Origin: Galeruca laticollis
Lineage: Eukaryota; Arthropoda; Insecta; Coleoptera; Chrysomelidae
Length of the DNA stretch: 64,000 nucleotides
Assembly: GCA_963921935.1 (NCBI GenBank)
Contig: OY998175.1
Span: 229,112,122 to 229,176,121 of the forward strand
Direction: 5' to 3'
Part shown: positions 8,982 to 19,835 of the stretch, in pieces
Numbering within the stretch: the stretch's first letter is position 1
Layout of the letters: every line of letters begins with the position of its first letter
The notes under the pieces: model-generated
Told to the model about the DNA's origin: nothing
Seen by the model: the letters and a program-made list of their open reading frames with translations, nothing else
Database searches by the model: none
Translations under genes and position numbers: made by a program

Positions 8982-10086
8982 CTATATTCCAAGCAAATCC
9001 TTCTTGAGTTTAGTTAAAGCAATTTTATATGCAGTACAAACACTTCTGTCCCACACCGCATGATCATAGGAAGTAGTAGATCCCTGAGCACCTGACAGTT
9101 TAACGCAATTAGTGCAGGTTCGTAATTGGGATCTACAGGACTTTACATTGTGATTTCCACCGCATAAAGGACAGATTAAAGAATTGTTGCACGATTTGGA
9201 TGAATGACTAAATTCGTTACAGTTGTAACAACGCGATACTTCCAAGGCATCATATACTCTACAGCTATCATACCCTACAAATAAGTTACCAGCTTTTAAT
9301 ATTATGTCATACACATTTATATCTATCTGAATGACAGCCTGAAAGATTGCAGCATTTTTCTTAGTTGGAAAGATTTTCACAATTTTACAATCACTATATT
9401 TAGAAAAAAATTCAGGATTACAATTCCTAATTTGGTATTGAAGCATTTCTTCAGTATATTTTTCTGACAAACCCACAATGCGCAATCTGGGATTAATACC
9501 AGCAACCTCCTTTACAGCATAAGAGTCAGACATTGTTTCTTGAACCAGTTTCATTATCTTCTCATTTTCCTCCTTAGATTTGCATGCAATAAGAATACCA
9601 CCATCCTTAATATGTTTAACTTTAGTCAAATGTATACTGTTATCAGTTGGATTAATATTATGCATCACCTCTGATTTCGTTTGTTTTATCTCCTGTGCCT
9701 TGTTCTTGGGTTGTACTATCACTGCAGGAAAAGTTTTGTTGTTAACAACATCAGCATATCGAGTCGTTGGTGGAATAGTCACAGGTTCTTTAGCAACTTT
9801 ACAAACATCAGATTTCAGTGAGGACAATTCAGCTCTAATTGAACGAAGCGCGTCGCTAACTGTTGATTCTAACAAGTTAATTACTTCAGTATTGTTTATA
9901 GAAATACAACTTTTCGCACATTCGTCGCATCTCCACAAGAGTCCAGGAACAGAATTTAGAACGTCCAGTATATCAACAGTTTTGGAGACACATACAACAT
10001 GAAACTGCTTTTTGCAGAATTCGCAAAAAGTGGCCGGCCTACTTCGACTTATCGTACCAGAACAGGTTTCACAATTGTTATTGACC
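8982..10086 (-). pseudogene. Jockey-like ORF1: PHD-type finger plus CCHC knuckles
   Basis: An open frame from a stop near 10095 to TAG at 8984, with no credible ATG at its 5' end (first internal Met at 9938). At the N-terminus is a cysteine/histidine pattern like a PHD finger: CETC, CEFC, FHVVC and WRCDEC. Near the C-terminus are CYNCNEFSHSSKSC (CX2CX4HX4C), then CPLCGGNHNVKSC and CTNC. ORF1 proteins of this type bind the element RNA. The PHD-type end may guide chromatin contact, which is inference. The lack of a start suggests a lost 5' end. Confidence 0.75.
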
Positions 10087-10199
10087 TCTGTTTACATTAC
10101 AAATTTATTAAAAACTTACGAAAAATATCAAATTATAATCCAATATGCAGGTACACAAATCAGTCACGACTTCTAAAATGTTCCAACAGTCATAAACCA

Positions 10200-11400
10200 C
10201 TTTAAACCACAAAAATGCAGCAAAATATCAAGAGCGACGTGCTATGCGCATTGACAATATACACTTCAACAAAATATTACAGCTATGGCAAACAGGACGA
10301 TTTCCTGAAGATGAGTATGAGATTGGTGTGGCCGATTCGAATTCTTCTGATTATAGCGGTCTCTCTCTTTGTTAAAAAGCTTATGGAAAGAGGAGAAGTA
10401 GATGAATGGATGTCGTGAAGTGGTGTCGTACTATTGCGCCATAGATGACGCCAAGATTCTTGCGTGACATTTTTGAAATGGAACTTGAGGTCGCTGGCGA
10501 GTTGGACTATGTGTTTTGGATTGTTGCTAGAGGCAGCTTCTTTTGCGTGGCGATCCGCAGTTTCGTTACCAGCAATTCCAATGTGAGATGGTAATCACAT
10601 GAGAGAGACTGTTATATCATGAGCAACGAGTGTTTGATATATGTCATGTATGTTCTGGACAATTGGGTGGTCAGTGAAGATTGATTTAATTGATAAAATG
10701 GGGGAAAGGGAATCAGTGCATATTGCAATATTTTTGTGTGGGAGGGAGATATATTTTAAAGCCTGAAGAATGCTGTGAAGCTCACCTGTATGGACGCTAC
10801 ACACTGAAGGTAAAGTAAAGGAGCCTATGAGTTCATGTTTCGAGGTAACTGCACAACCAACTCCGGAGTCAGTTTTGGAAGCATCTGTGTAAAGTGTTAA
10901 ATCGTAAGATTTTTTTTGTAATAATTCAAGGAATAATTTCTTTACAAGTGCAGTGGGTGACTCATGCTTATTAAAAATGGTTAGTGAGGTATCGATTATA
11001 GGAATAATTTTGGTCCAAGGAGGAGAAGAAGGTAGTGGGAGCGGGGATGTCAGAGAGAGGTCAGTATCATTGAGTAAAGGAGTGAGCAATTGTGGAAGAG
11101 ATTTAATAATTGTTCGAGAGTCAGTAGGGAGATTAGTCGTTGAAGTGAAAAGAGAGTGAACAGGATTGAAAGGATTGAAGGATACTGAGGCAGCATATGT
11201 AAGGAGTATGGATTGTCGTCTTAAAGGAAGGGGTGATTCGTTAGCTTCAATATGGAGACTATCAGCAGGGCTAGAGCGGAAGGCACCAAGGCAGAGGCGG
11301 AGAGCGGTATTGTGAACAGAGTTCAGCAAATCTGTGACAGATTTGGGGGTGACATGTAAATAAAGCAACCATGGTCAAGCTTCGAACGGAAGAGAGCTCT
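10200..11400 (-). pseudogene. I-like ORF2: RT end, RNase H and C-terminus
   Basis: RNase H motifs LYTDASKTDSGVGCAV, TGELHSILQALKYI, ICTDSLSPILSIKS are open at 10595-11368. After a TGA at 10611 the next frame continues with LPSHIGIAGNETADRHA (last catalytic Asp). The distal part reads RRIRIGHTNL and CHSC in shifted frames down to about 10200. The RT-RNase H connection at 11370-11465 is also frameshifted. Confidence 0.75.
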
Positions 11401-11465
11401 GTAAACTCTTAATAATACGATTTCGTCGGAACCCCAGTGAAAGTGACTGAGCGTTTTAATTATGT

Positions 11466-12956
11466 TTAATCTCTTTTGAGTTCATGGATATGGTGTTTCC
11501 AGTTAAGTCGAGAGTCGAAGGTTATTCCGAGAATTTTACATTGATTTACAGTGGGTAAAGGTGAATTATTAAAGAAAATTTGAGGTAGATGAGAAGATGT
11601 TCTTCTTGAAAACTTCATTAGTTTGGATTTACTTTGTGATAAGGATAATCCCAGGTAAGAAGATGTATCCTGTAGAAGTTTTACTGCGGTTTGAAGGAGT
11701 TTGCAAGTGGATGAGATCGATTTACCATGGCAATAAACAATTAGGTCATCAGCATACTGGACATATTTTATGGGAGCAGGAAACTTGCAACAGAGCTCGT
11801 TTATCGTGAGGATGAATAGAGTAGAACTTAATACTGATCCTTCAGGGACGCCTGCATTTTGTGGGTGAAGCAAGGAGAGTTTGCCATTAGCGGAAACCCT
11901 GAAGGTTATACAAGTTAGGAAATTATGAATGAACGTTAGAATGTTGCAATGAAGATTATATTGGGAAAGTGTATTTAGTGTTGCTGTTCTATATATCGAG
12001 TCAAAGGCACCTTCAATATCAAAGATGGTTGCAACGACGTCCAGATGATTATTTATTGCTGAAGAGATATGTGTTTGGAGAAGAACAAGGTTGTTGCGAG
12101 TGAATCGATGACGCCGGAAGCCGGATTGGGCATTAGGAATGATTTTGTACTTTTCAAGAAACCAAAGTAGTCTTCTATTTATCATTTTCTCCAGGAGTTT
12201 GCAGGTAGTGCAAGTGAGTGAAATCGGTCGGAAGGAATTGGGCAATAAGGTAAATTGCTCTGCTTTTTTGATTAGAATAATTATGGATTTACGCCATATG
12301 TCAGGGAACTGATTAGTATTCCAGATTAGGTTATAGATTTCGAGAAGCTTAGAAAGAGATGGGTTGGATAGTTTTATGAGAAATATGTAAGGAACATTAT
12401 CAGGGCCTGCGGCAAAATTTCTACAAGTAAACAAGGTAGATTTAGGTTCATTTAGGCTGAAAGTGGCGTTGACGGAAGCAACGTCATGAGGGTTTGACTG
12501 AAAAGTGGAGGAAGGAAGAATATGAGAAATGTGATAAACAGAATTTGGGTTACGGTTATTAAATTTGTCATCAAAATTTTGTGCGAGTGAATCGGCTATT
12601 GTTAGATTGTCGGAGATAACAGTGTCATCCAATATTAAGGAAGGAATGTTACTATTGGTTTTCTTGCCTTGAATTTGTGAATTTTTTTTCCAGACTTGAC
12701 TGGGATTTGTAATATGATTCAGAGAGGAGGTATAGCTTTGCCATGAGGATTTTTTGCTTTGCTTGACTACGAATTTAGCTTTAGCTTTGAGCTGTTTGTG
12801 TAGGAGAAGGTTTTCTTGTGTTCTATTTCGCAGAAAAACAGCACTTTTACAAGTTTTATTATCACATTTTAACGATGATAAAAAACACGTTTTTAATTTG
12901 CTATGATATTGTCGATCCGACTCTAATGAGGTCTGACTTGTGAATGAAGTTACCAA
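11466..12956 (-). pseudogene. I-like ORF2: reverse transcriptase
   Basis: An open frame of 496 codons without a defined start (5' truncated). Motifs: CRNFAAGPDNVPYIF, FRPISLTCTTCKLLEK, NAQSGFRRHRFTRNNL, ATIFDIEGAFDSIY, AGVPEGSVLSSTLF and YVQYADDLIVYC. The PEG in place of the usual PQG is a substitution in the primer-grip region. The frame ends at a Lys-Arg-Asp before the thumb. Confidence 0.85.
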
Positions 12957-14310
12957 ATTACTGCAATGTTAACACTACTTAATCAATTCTTTACCATCGT
13001 GAGATCACTTGACTAGTTAACACAATAAGAGACAATTAACATACAATGTTTAAAATATTGGTCTTTTAGAGTTGACAATTTAGTGACAAAGGATTAAAAT
13101 AGACTTAAACTCTTTTTAAAACGTACCCACATGGCAGTTCGTCGGCAAGTCTTTTAGCAGGCTTTGGTCTAGAAGGCCGAAAGAGACATATGACAGTTTC
13201 TAATGGGTTTACTATCGAAATTTTTAGACAACGGCATTTTGGGTTGGAGAGGAGCATTTTTTATTCTGGATTAGAGCAGTTGGTGTGTAGTGGAGCGCTT
13301 TTTATTAATTAGATTCCAGTGAGGGTTTGAAAATAAAAGTAATTTGTTTTCGAACGGATACCAGACACCTCTTTAGAAGTCTAAAAGGGTTGAAATTTTG
13401 GTGGATGCATATTCTCATCCACCAAAATTTCGAAAATTTCATGGATTTATAGGACCTGTTATATTGGCTCTAGTGAGCTAAAAATTAATAGGGTTCATCT
13501 GTCAGACGCCCTGTATAATATCCAATCATAATATTGGTCACCTGTATTTACTCCGGAGGCTGTATAGTGCTAGCAAATCGAAATTTCTCCAAAAATTTAG
13601 TATATCTGTATTTATAGGACCAGTTATACTACGTCTGGTGAGCTGAAAATTAATAGGGCTCATTTATCAGGCGCTCTGAACAATATTCCATTTTTGCAGA
13701 GGTGGGATGATGAAATATATTTGAAATGAAAATACAAAATGAATTTCAATAAAATCATTTAAGATACAAAATTGTTTTGACAAAGTTATTCTAGATAGAA
13801 AATGAAGATAGGTATTTCAAATAGATTGATAAAATGAAAATTCGTTTTAAAGTGGGAAGGTTTTATTTTAAATATTGTTAATATTTCATTATTTTGTTTC
13901 GTTTGCTCTTAAAAGGAAAATTTTTTGAAAATTTCCATCGCTTAAAGTTCTCCTTTTAGGCCTCAGGATCATTCCACCTAGATTAGATTTTAACGGGGTT
14001 ACAATGCCTAAGATTTATTGAATTTATAGGACTTGTTGTACTCGCTCTAGTCAGCTTCATCTATGACTTGTCCTCAACAATATTCAATCATAAAATTGAT
14101 GACTTGTTGGACTTCGGAGGCTGTATCGAGCTAACAAGACATATAACGAAAAGTGGCCGACGACAACGACGACAACGTCAACGACATACACACAGGATTT
14201 TTTTTCTAAAAACCGTTTTTTTGGGTTGTTGTTGATGGAAAACGTAAAAATAACTCAAAAAAATATTTCAAATTTCCAACTTTTTTTGGGGTAAACCAAT
14301 CCTTTTCTCG
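12957..14310. other. No gene; diverged repeat units
   Basis: AT-rich sequence without a supportable reading frame. It holds a block repeated three times with divergence, at about 13445-13570, 13608-13690 and 14020-14135, with the shared core ATTTATAGGACCTGTTATA and CGGAGGCTGTAT in two of them. A short run of CGACAA-type units lies near 14158-14190. Confidence 0.6.
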
Positions 14311-14314
14311 CATA

Positions 14315-14527
14315 TTAGATAGGTTGGGCGTAAAATAATAAAATAAGGGAACTCCCCAGATTTATCTGTTCATTGACAACTTGATATTGTGGGTTTCTTA
14401 AGTATGTTCTAATTTCCAATTCTTCTAGGAAATCCAGTTCTTGTTTCCTATCACAAACATGCAGTATTTCTAGTTCTGTGTTAGGTGTCAATGAATGTTT
14501 GGTATCAAGTAGATGTTTTGCGTAGAT
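14315..14527 (-). pseudogene. Penelope-like endonuclease C-terminus, fragment
   Basis: Encodes YAKHLLDTKHSLTPNTELE, KQELDFLEELEIR and NEQINLGSS, closely matching the end of the Penelope-like protein at 21850-22040. It is cut at its upstream side at base 14527, where it meets the broken LTR of gypsy B with only a few shared bases (CTA). Confidence 0.85.
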
Positions 14528-14730
14528 AATTCTAGATTGCGGCTTACACAAAAATAATTGGCTATAGCATGTTCTAGATAAGACTGGTCACAAAAACATT
14601 GTCTAGATAAGATAGTCACAATCTTAAACAATTCTACCAAATCTCTGCGCGTCCAACATAATTTTAACTTTCATACATGGCTTAGACAGAGTCGGATTTA
14701 GGGACTATACCGGTGTGCTGTTTCGTAACA
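14528..14730 (-). repeat. 3' LTR of gypsy B, truncated
   Basis: On the minus strand it starts TGTTACGAAACAGC after GAGAGGGTAA and follows the family LTR for about 200 bases. It stops at ATTCTAGATTGCGG-type sequence, where the Penelope fragment begins. Confidence 0.8.
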
Positions 14731-14849
14731 TTACCCTCTCCTTAAATGGAAGTTCCTCCTGGAACTTTTCTGTAGCCGAGACTGGATGTTTGAATCGGCA
14801 ACATTTCTACACTTTCCGATCTTATGGAAATAACAGTGCACCGTCTTCA

Positions 14850-15351
14850 TCAGATACTGATAACGGGGTTTGTAGCTGCAAATTTATATCTGGACACCAG
14901 TATTTTGGAAGATAACCTCTACCATGTTCTTGATGACTCGCCAATCCAACTGGTTACTCGCTATCATAGACATAGCCAGTTTCTTCACGCTGGATTCTAA
15001 CACATGGTCTCGGAGGTTTCGAAGTGCTTCCCACACATCGCGGTAGGTATATCGGTCTTAAAATTAATTTTTAGTTACCACGTAGAAGACGTACAGCGAA
15101 TTATCTTTCAGTTTCAGTGTCTTGCCAGGGGCTGGAATCTGGTCTTCAAGTTTTTCTAATTGCCCGAACTTCTTTCGAAAGACGGATGCCAACCCTCGTG
15201 CGTTCTTGATACGGGCGAGGATGTTGTATGCTAGTGAATAATTTTCCGGGAGAGTGAACAAATCTTGTCGTTGTTCTGAAGTGATTCCATATCTAGATTT
15301 CCCGGTACCTCCATACGCGCCCATAAATTCATCGATGGTAGGGTCAGACAC
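14850..15351 (-). pseudogene. gypsy B: macro domain and CCCH remnant
   Basis: The first part is open (15351-15064): SDPTIDEFMGAYGG, LARIKNARGLASVF, FYVVTKN. Three stops then interrupt the second half, which still shows ASNQLDW and VQI. The two codons where A and C have stops are sense here, and the frame continues into HCYFHKIGKCRN, the first half of the CCCH finger, before a small deletion breaks it. This supports a once-continuous macro-CCCH tail. Confidence 0.75.
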
Positions 15352-16263
15352 ATCTCGAATATGGTTTACTCCATTCTCTAGGTCATGGTCTCCTTCGAAT
15401 GGCGCTAGTCGGTTTTGGTGAACTACTTTTGGTTTTCCGTTGGGGATCTTGCTTATGCGATATGGCTACTTGAAGATATGTTCGAACTAATTCGTGAATA
15501 TCGTCCAGCCTTCTTCCCAATTGGATCACTTAGTCTTCTCCTGCTAGATCTTCTCCAGAGCGACAGCCAAATTCCAGGTCACAAGGAAGCCTCATTTCAC
15601 GTTCAAATAGGATTTTCACCCGTGGACTCATTGACGGCAGATCGATAAGCCAATGCGAATAGGGAAAGATACTGGTCCCAATCTCTCTGATGGCTGGAAA
15701 CTAGTTTGGACAGTTATTTTCCAATAATCCTGTTCATTCTCTCGACCATTCCATGGATGTAATGCTGTTGTCCTGGTCTTCTTCATTCCCAGCTTGTCGC
15801 AAATCTCCTGGAATATATGGCTTTCAAAATTTCTTCCTTGGTCACTGTGCATTCCATATCGGCTGATAAATTCTTTCACCAATACATCCGCAACAGTTAC
15901 GGCTTTTTGGTTCGGAATAGCGTAAATTTCCACCCACTTTGTGAAATAATCCATTACAACCAGTATGTATTTGCCACAATTTTCTGTCGTCGGAAATGGT
16001 CCAGTGATATCTAAAGCAATCCTTTCGAATGGGCTTTCAACATTGTACTGTTTCATGGGTGCCTTTCTCATGCGATGTGGTCCATTACTCGTAGCACAAG
16101 TCGTACATTTCTTACACCAGTCCTTCACATCATCGGAGCTGTTCATCCAATAAAACCTCTCACGGATTCGCTGGAGGGTTTTCTTCACTCCCAGATGACC
16201 TCCCGATGGACTGTCGTGTAACTTCTTTAGTACTTCAGCTACTCTTTTTCTCGGGATTACTAG
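15352..16263 (-). pseudogene. gypsy B: integrase
   Basis: Open from 16188 to 15628: RERFYWMNSSDDVKDW, CKKCTTCATSNGPH, ALDITGPFPTTENCG (first Asp) and HSDQGRNFES (second Asp). Four codons before HSDQG that other copies have are deleted. After TTALHPW a frameshift removes the catalytic Glu from the main frame. The GPY/F part downstream (about 15400-15620) is out of frame. Confidence 0.8.
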
Positions 16264-17690
16264 CTATCTCCTCATCTCGGGACCATCATCGTTTTCAAGG
16301 ACTCTTTTCAACAGCCCTTCTTCCAGGACAAGGGAGTCCCACTGAGCCCAATACGTCTTGAGTTTCGGTGAAAATTTTGACACTTCTTGCCAAGTAGGTC
16401 GCCGATTTTCTTCCTGCCACTGCCGAATCTTCTTTAGACAGGGATCATTCTCCTGATCTTCTCTGATCCTGGTGGGTGACCATTCTTCATTGACTACTGT
16501 AATTCTTGAAACTGCAACTTCCTTACATTTCGACGTGTTGCATTGTGAATAGTCTACAGGGCATGACCGTCTAGGCAAAGAGTTGGCTTTTCGGTGATTC
16601 ACATCAGCTGGATGTTCACCTCTGTCTGACTTCCCCTGTGACTTGAGTTCTTGAGTTGCAGGAGTATTGGGGCGCTTAGACGGAATGCGTACGTGCTCTA
16701 GCTCGCCACACTTCCGGCATTTGATCTTCTTCGGCTTCTTGTCTGCCATACCTTTCAACAAGTTGATGATCTGGTTAAGTCTGCCATCGTCACTTTCTTC
16801 CTGTATGGTCCTACCTTTGTTGTATCTCGAAGCCATCGTGGCTGCTTCATATTCAAGAGCAGCAGTCAATGCATCGAACAATGTTTTAGGATGGGCTAAT
16901 CGAAGCGTCTTCTCCATATCGTGGTCACATAAGCCGTCAATAAAGGCCTGGATGCCTAACATTCCATCACGTTATCTGGTGCTGATGGATAAGCAAATCG
17001 AACTAGTCGGGCAATATCCAGTTCATACTCTTGAAGGGTTTCGTCATGTTTACGCCTTCGGTTCTTCAGCTGAGATTGGTACAAATGTTCTAGATGTTCA
17101 CGACCATATCGCATGTCCAACCTCTTCTTCAGCTGCTCGAAATCATCCGTTTCTTCCAAAGGTATCGCTTGATGTACATCTAAGGCATATCCGCGAAGCG
17201 CGATGGTTAAGTTCACTGCCTTCTCCTTATCGGACCAATTATTCACTCTAGCGGCTACTTCAAACTGTTTCACATAATTGGTCCACGACATTTTTCCATC
17301 GAACGTTGGGGCCTTGACTCGGGTAAAACTGCCAATGTCTTCTAACTTGGGTTGTGTTATTGGCTTGCATAACTCGATCCTCTTTTGTTCTGCTGGCGTG
17401 TCTTGTGTTCTTATATCTGTCATATTTCTTTGTAACTCCTTGATTTTCTCGTCCATCGTTGTCATCTTATTCTTAATCTTCTCGTCCATCGTTGTAATCT
17501 TATTCTCGATTTTCTCGTCCATCGTTGACATTTTATTCTCGATTTCAGATTTTAGAGACGAAATTTCATTTTCAACGTCAGCGGCAATGTCGTTTTTCAG
17601 TAATAAGATGTCGGCAGATTTTCCAATTCTGCCTTTAACTCTGTCACTTCCAGATCAAATAGTCTCTTGGTCATTATTACGTAGTAATTT
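16264..17690 (-). pseudogene. gypsy B: gag fused to post-RNase H segment
   Basis: Gag core in two overlapping frames (17531-16956 and 16962-16264): TFDGKMSWTNYVKQFEVAA, DDFEQLKKRLDMRYG, AFIDGLCDHDMEKTLRL. Upstream are repeated TTMDEKIKNK-type coiled-coil units. The zinc knuckle CRKCGELEHV has lost its last Cys. Without a break the frame then enters RGEHPADVNHRKANSLPRR, which is the end of RNase H in full-length relatives, and the linker to integrase. Protease and RT are absent. The protein would package RNA but cannot copy it. Confidence 0.8.
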
Positions 17691-17700
17691 ATTTATATTA

Positions 17701-17718
17701 TCCTACTTCTGACACCAA
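17701..17718 (-). promoter_or_regulatory. tRNA primer-binding site of gypsy B
   Basis: Minus strand TTGGTGTCAGAAGTAGGA directly inside the 5' LTR. TGGTGTCAGAAGTGGGA-type sites pair with the 3' end of metazoan tRNA-Leu, as far as I recall that tRNA's acceptor end. One base differs here. Confidence 0.65.
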
Positions 17719-18232
17719 TGTAATGTTTTCCTTATTTATTTAAACAGTAAACGGGTGTGATAAATTTTAAGCACACGGTATAGCTACTTACGAATTTATT
17801 TAAACACTAAACTGCTCACTAACACTTAATTTATATTCACTTAACTATTCTAACTATTCACTTACATTTAATTTATATACACACAAACTTAATTATTAAT
17901 TTATATCAACAGTTTACTGTCCGCTATTTCGGTGTATTCTTGTTTATTTGTCGAGATCATTGTATCAAGTAAACTAACTCCTCCGCTGGCCGGTCCTTTA
18001 TATATATATTAGTACCTTTTTTACTAGATAATTCTAGATTGCGGTATACACAAAAACAATTGGCTCTCGCATTTTCTATATAAGACTGGTCACAAAAACA
18101 ATGTCTAGATAAGATAGTCACAATCGTAAACAATTCCAAGAAATTCCTGAGCGTCCGCCATAATTTTAACTTTCATACATGGCTTAGATAGAGTCGGATT
18201 CAGGGACTATACCAGTGTGCTGTTTCGTAACA
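17719..18232 (-). repeat. 5' LTR of gypsy B
   Basis: On the minus strand begins TGTTACGAAACAGC at 18232 and ends ACATTACA at 17719; 514 bp. It matches the LTRs of A and C. Confidence 0.85.
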
Positions 18233-18235
18233 ATA

Positions 18236-18490
18236 TCATTGCACAGTTATACTGATCTTAAAGGGGAAAAAGATATCCAGGATATGTCCATAGGACTAAT
18301 AATATCTAAGTTTTAATATTTCTAATATCATGCTTCTTCTTTTTTCTATTAAATGAAATGGAGCTTCTGTCATTCTGACGGTGATATTTAAGATCGAAAC
18401 AATTGTCAAATTTTTTAGAATTTTTAACATTTTTCAATATATTGTGGAATTATCTAGAAACAGTAAGTATCATTTAAAACAGTAAACAAA
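18236..18490 (+). mobile_element. Penelope-like 3' tail remnant with decayed hammerhead
   Basis: Matches 22105-22160 and 23024-23290 in the same orientation (shared ATCATTGCACAGTTATACTG and the hammerhead block). It abuts the LTR end of gypsy B. The hammerhead-like core at 18364-18420 has CTGACGG where other copies have CTGACGA, and a weaker helix II, so it is probably dead. Confidence 0.75.
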
Positions 18491-18792
18491 AATAGCTTTA
18501 TAGTTTATAGCACATACACGTAGCACGTAGGTAAAAAATAGCAAAACCAACACGTGAATGTGAAAACTGAAAAGTGAAAACCCATAAACTACAAACCAAG
18601 GACCGATTTATTGAGGTTAAAACTGTCATCCGTATATAAAGGTTATCTATGAACTGTCATTTCTCTGGTGTCAAAATTGACCAATAGTAAATCAGATTTA
18701 ATCAAACTGACTGATCTTTTTACAGGTGCCGCTAAATAAAGGAAATTTGATCATATTTGATATACACACGTCCAAATTTATGTATATTAATA

Positions 18793-19088
18793 AATATATT
18801 AAGCCGTTATTAAAGTAACAATATGTAGAACTTTGGAAATTATTAAAAAGAGTTTTACGATATATTAAAGGTTCTCTTGAGCTTAAATTAACGTACGTAA
18901 AAGTTAACCATGATGACATAATTGTTGGCTATGTTGAATCAGACTGTGGAAATTGTGAAGTTGACAGAAAAAGTATATCTGTATATTTGTTTTAAGTGTT
19001 TAAAAATTGCACTATCTCTTGGAACTCCAAGAAACAAAATACTGTAGCTATATCAACTACAGAAGACGAATATGTCGCATTTTTTTAA
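18793..19088 (+). pseudogene. Ty1/copia RNase H fragment
   Basis: One frame with two stops encodes LWKLLKRVLRYIKGSLEL, then GYVESDCGN, DRKSISVYLF and, after the stop, TISWNSKKQNTVAISTTEDE. This is the conserved copia RNase H series (RYLKGT, DRKSTSG, WxSKKQ, STEAEY). No other copia part is seen nearby. Confidence 0.75.
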
Positions 19089-19655
19089 TGTGTTATCAAG
19101 CGTTAGAATAAACTCTTGTTTCTTAGTTTTGTTCAAATCATTTCCTAGACACTTTTTTTAAAAAAAATTTACAAATTCGTCCGCCGATAGTACGCCCATG
19201 TAAATTTTCAAATACTTTACCTCTTATATATTCCCCAAACATTAACTCCCTTTCGTTCAAACATCGACCTAATAAACTCCTTTCTTACCACTCAAACTCC
19301 TGGCAATCTACCTTATAAAAAGTCCTCTTCGTCTTCTCGGCGTCGTATTTACTATGATTGGTCACAATAGCCGGCATTTATGACCAATCCCACGTGACGA
19401 CGTTGGCCTCTTTTATTTTCCCACCCGCCACCCCGTTTTCTTCACCCCTAAGCGGGCCCCCCATTGGTGTTTCCGGAATACGTAGCTGCAATGTGTTTTA
19501 GATGCTTATCGCGCATGCGGTTGATATTTTTCCAACAATTATTAGCAGACAATTTTCATTTTACACTATTCTTTAGAGAAAACCGATTTATATACGGGGT
19601 GTCCTGAATAAATTCGCGATTTTATGGACGCCATTTTACAAGGATGTATTTTTCT
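19089..19655. other. No gene seen
   Basis: No supportable frame. A GC-richer patch lies at 19360-19500. Sequence near 19597 (ACGGGGTGTCCTGAATAAAT) resembles common insect repeat ends, but I cannot classify it. Confidence 0.4.
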
Positions 19656-19736
19656 AACCGAAAATATATATATTAAATTAGTGTTTTAAAAAAAACTCAC
19701 TGTTTCTAGCTAATTCCACAATATAATTATTGAAAA

Positions 19737-19793
19737 TTCTAAAAAATTGACAATTGTTTCGATAAATCAATATCATCGTCAGAATGACAGAAG
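19737..19793 (-). ncRNA. Hammerhead-like ribozyme, left end of Penelope-like element
   Basis: Minus strand: core CTGACGA (19782-19776), helix II GATA/TATC, then GAA and a helix III of ACAA/TTGT without a loop, then GTC, after which cleavage would fall (19749). Helix I is ATT/AAT plus an outer TTCT/AGAA across an internal loop. The layout is that of a type I hammerhead with a minimal helix III, known from Penelope-like elements. One extra U sits between the CUGACGA core and helix II in this and the other copies. Activity is not shown. Confidence 0.6.
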
Positions 19794-19835
19794 TTACATT
19801 TCATTTGATGCCTACCTGATGTTTAGTAGTTATTT

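Larger units (their letters stand above)
3174..10090 (-). mobile_element. Jockey-like non-LTR retrotransposon, nearly full length, interrupted
   Basis: Minus-strand order: ORF1 with zinc fingers (10086-8982), endonuclease (8935-8000), reverse transcriptase (7999-6534), then a LOA-like insertion (6523-3678), then the ORF2 C-terminus (3667-3277) and a TAAA tail. The insertion lies between two copies of the 10-bp target site TACACATTCA (minus strand), at 6524-6533 and 3668-3677, which proves the two halves are one element. Frameshifts and stops make it inactive. I could not find a clear outer target-site duplication. Confidence 0.85.
10110..12956 (-). mobile_element. I-like non-LTR element, 5' truncated
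   Basis: Reverse transcriptase and RNase H on the minus strand, without endonuclease or ORF1. The 5' end stops abruptly near 12956. The 3' part decays into frameshifted fragments until about 10110, next to the 5' end of the Jockey-like element. It is related to but distinct from the I-like element at 27125-32703. Confidence 0.8.
14528..18232 (-). mobile_element. Ty3/gypsy element B, internally deleted gag-integrase form
   Basis: Minus-strand order: 5' LTR (18232-17719), primer-binding site, gag, integrase, macro domain, CCCH remnant, purine tract, truncated 3' LTR (14730-14528). Protease, RT and most of RNase H are missing. The gag frame passes directly into the segment after RNase H. Element C shares the same junction. 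The 3' LTR is cut and replaced by a Penelope fragment. Confidence 0.9.

Noticed and set aside
10215..10418. Small plus-strand gene of 67 codons
   Set aside because: The minus strand here reads as the decayed end of the I-like ORF2 (RRIRIGHTNL, CHSC), so the plus frame is a shadow.
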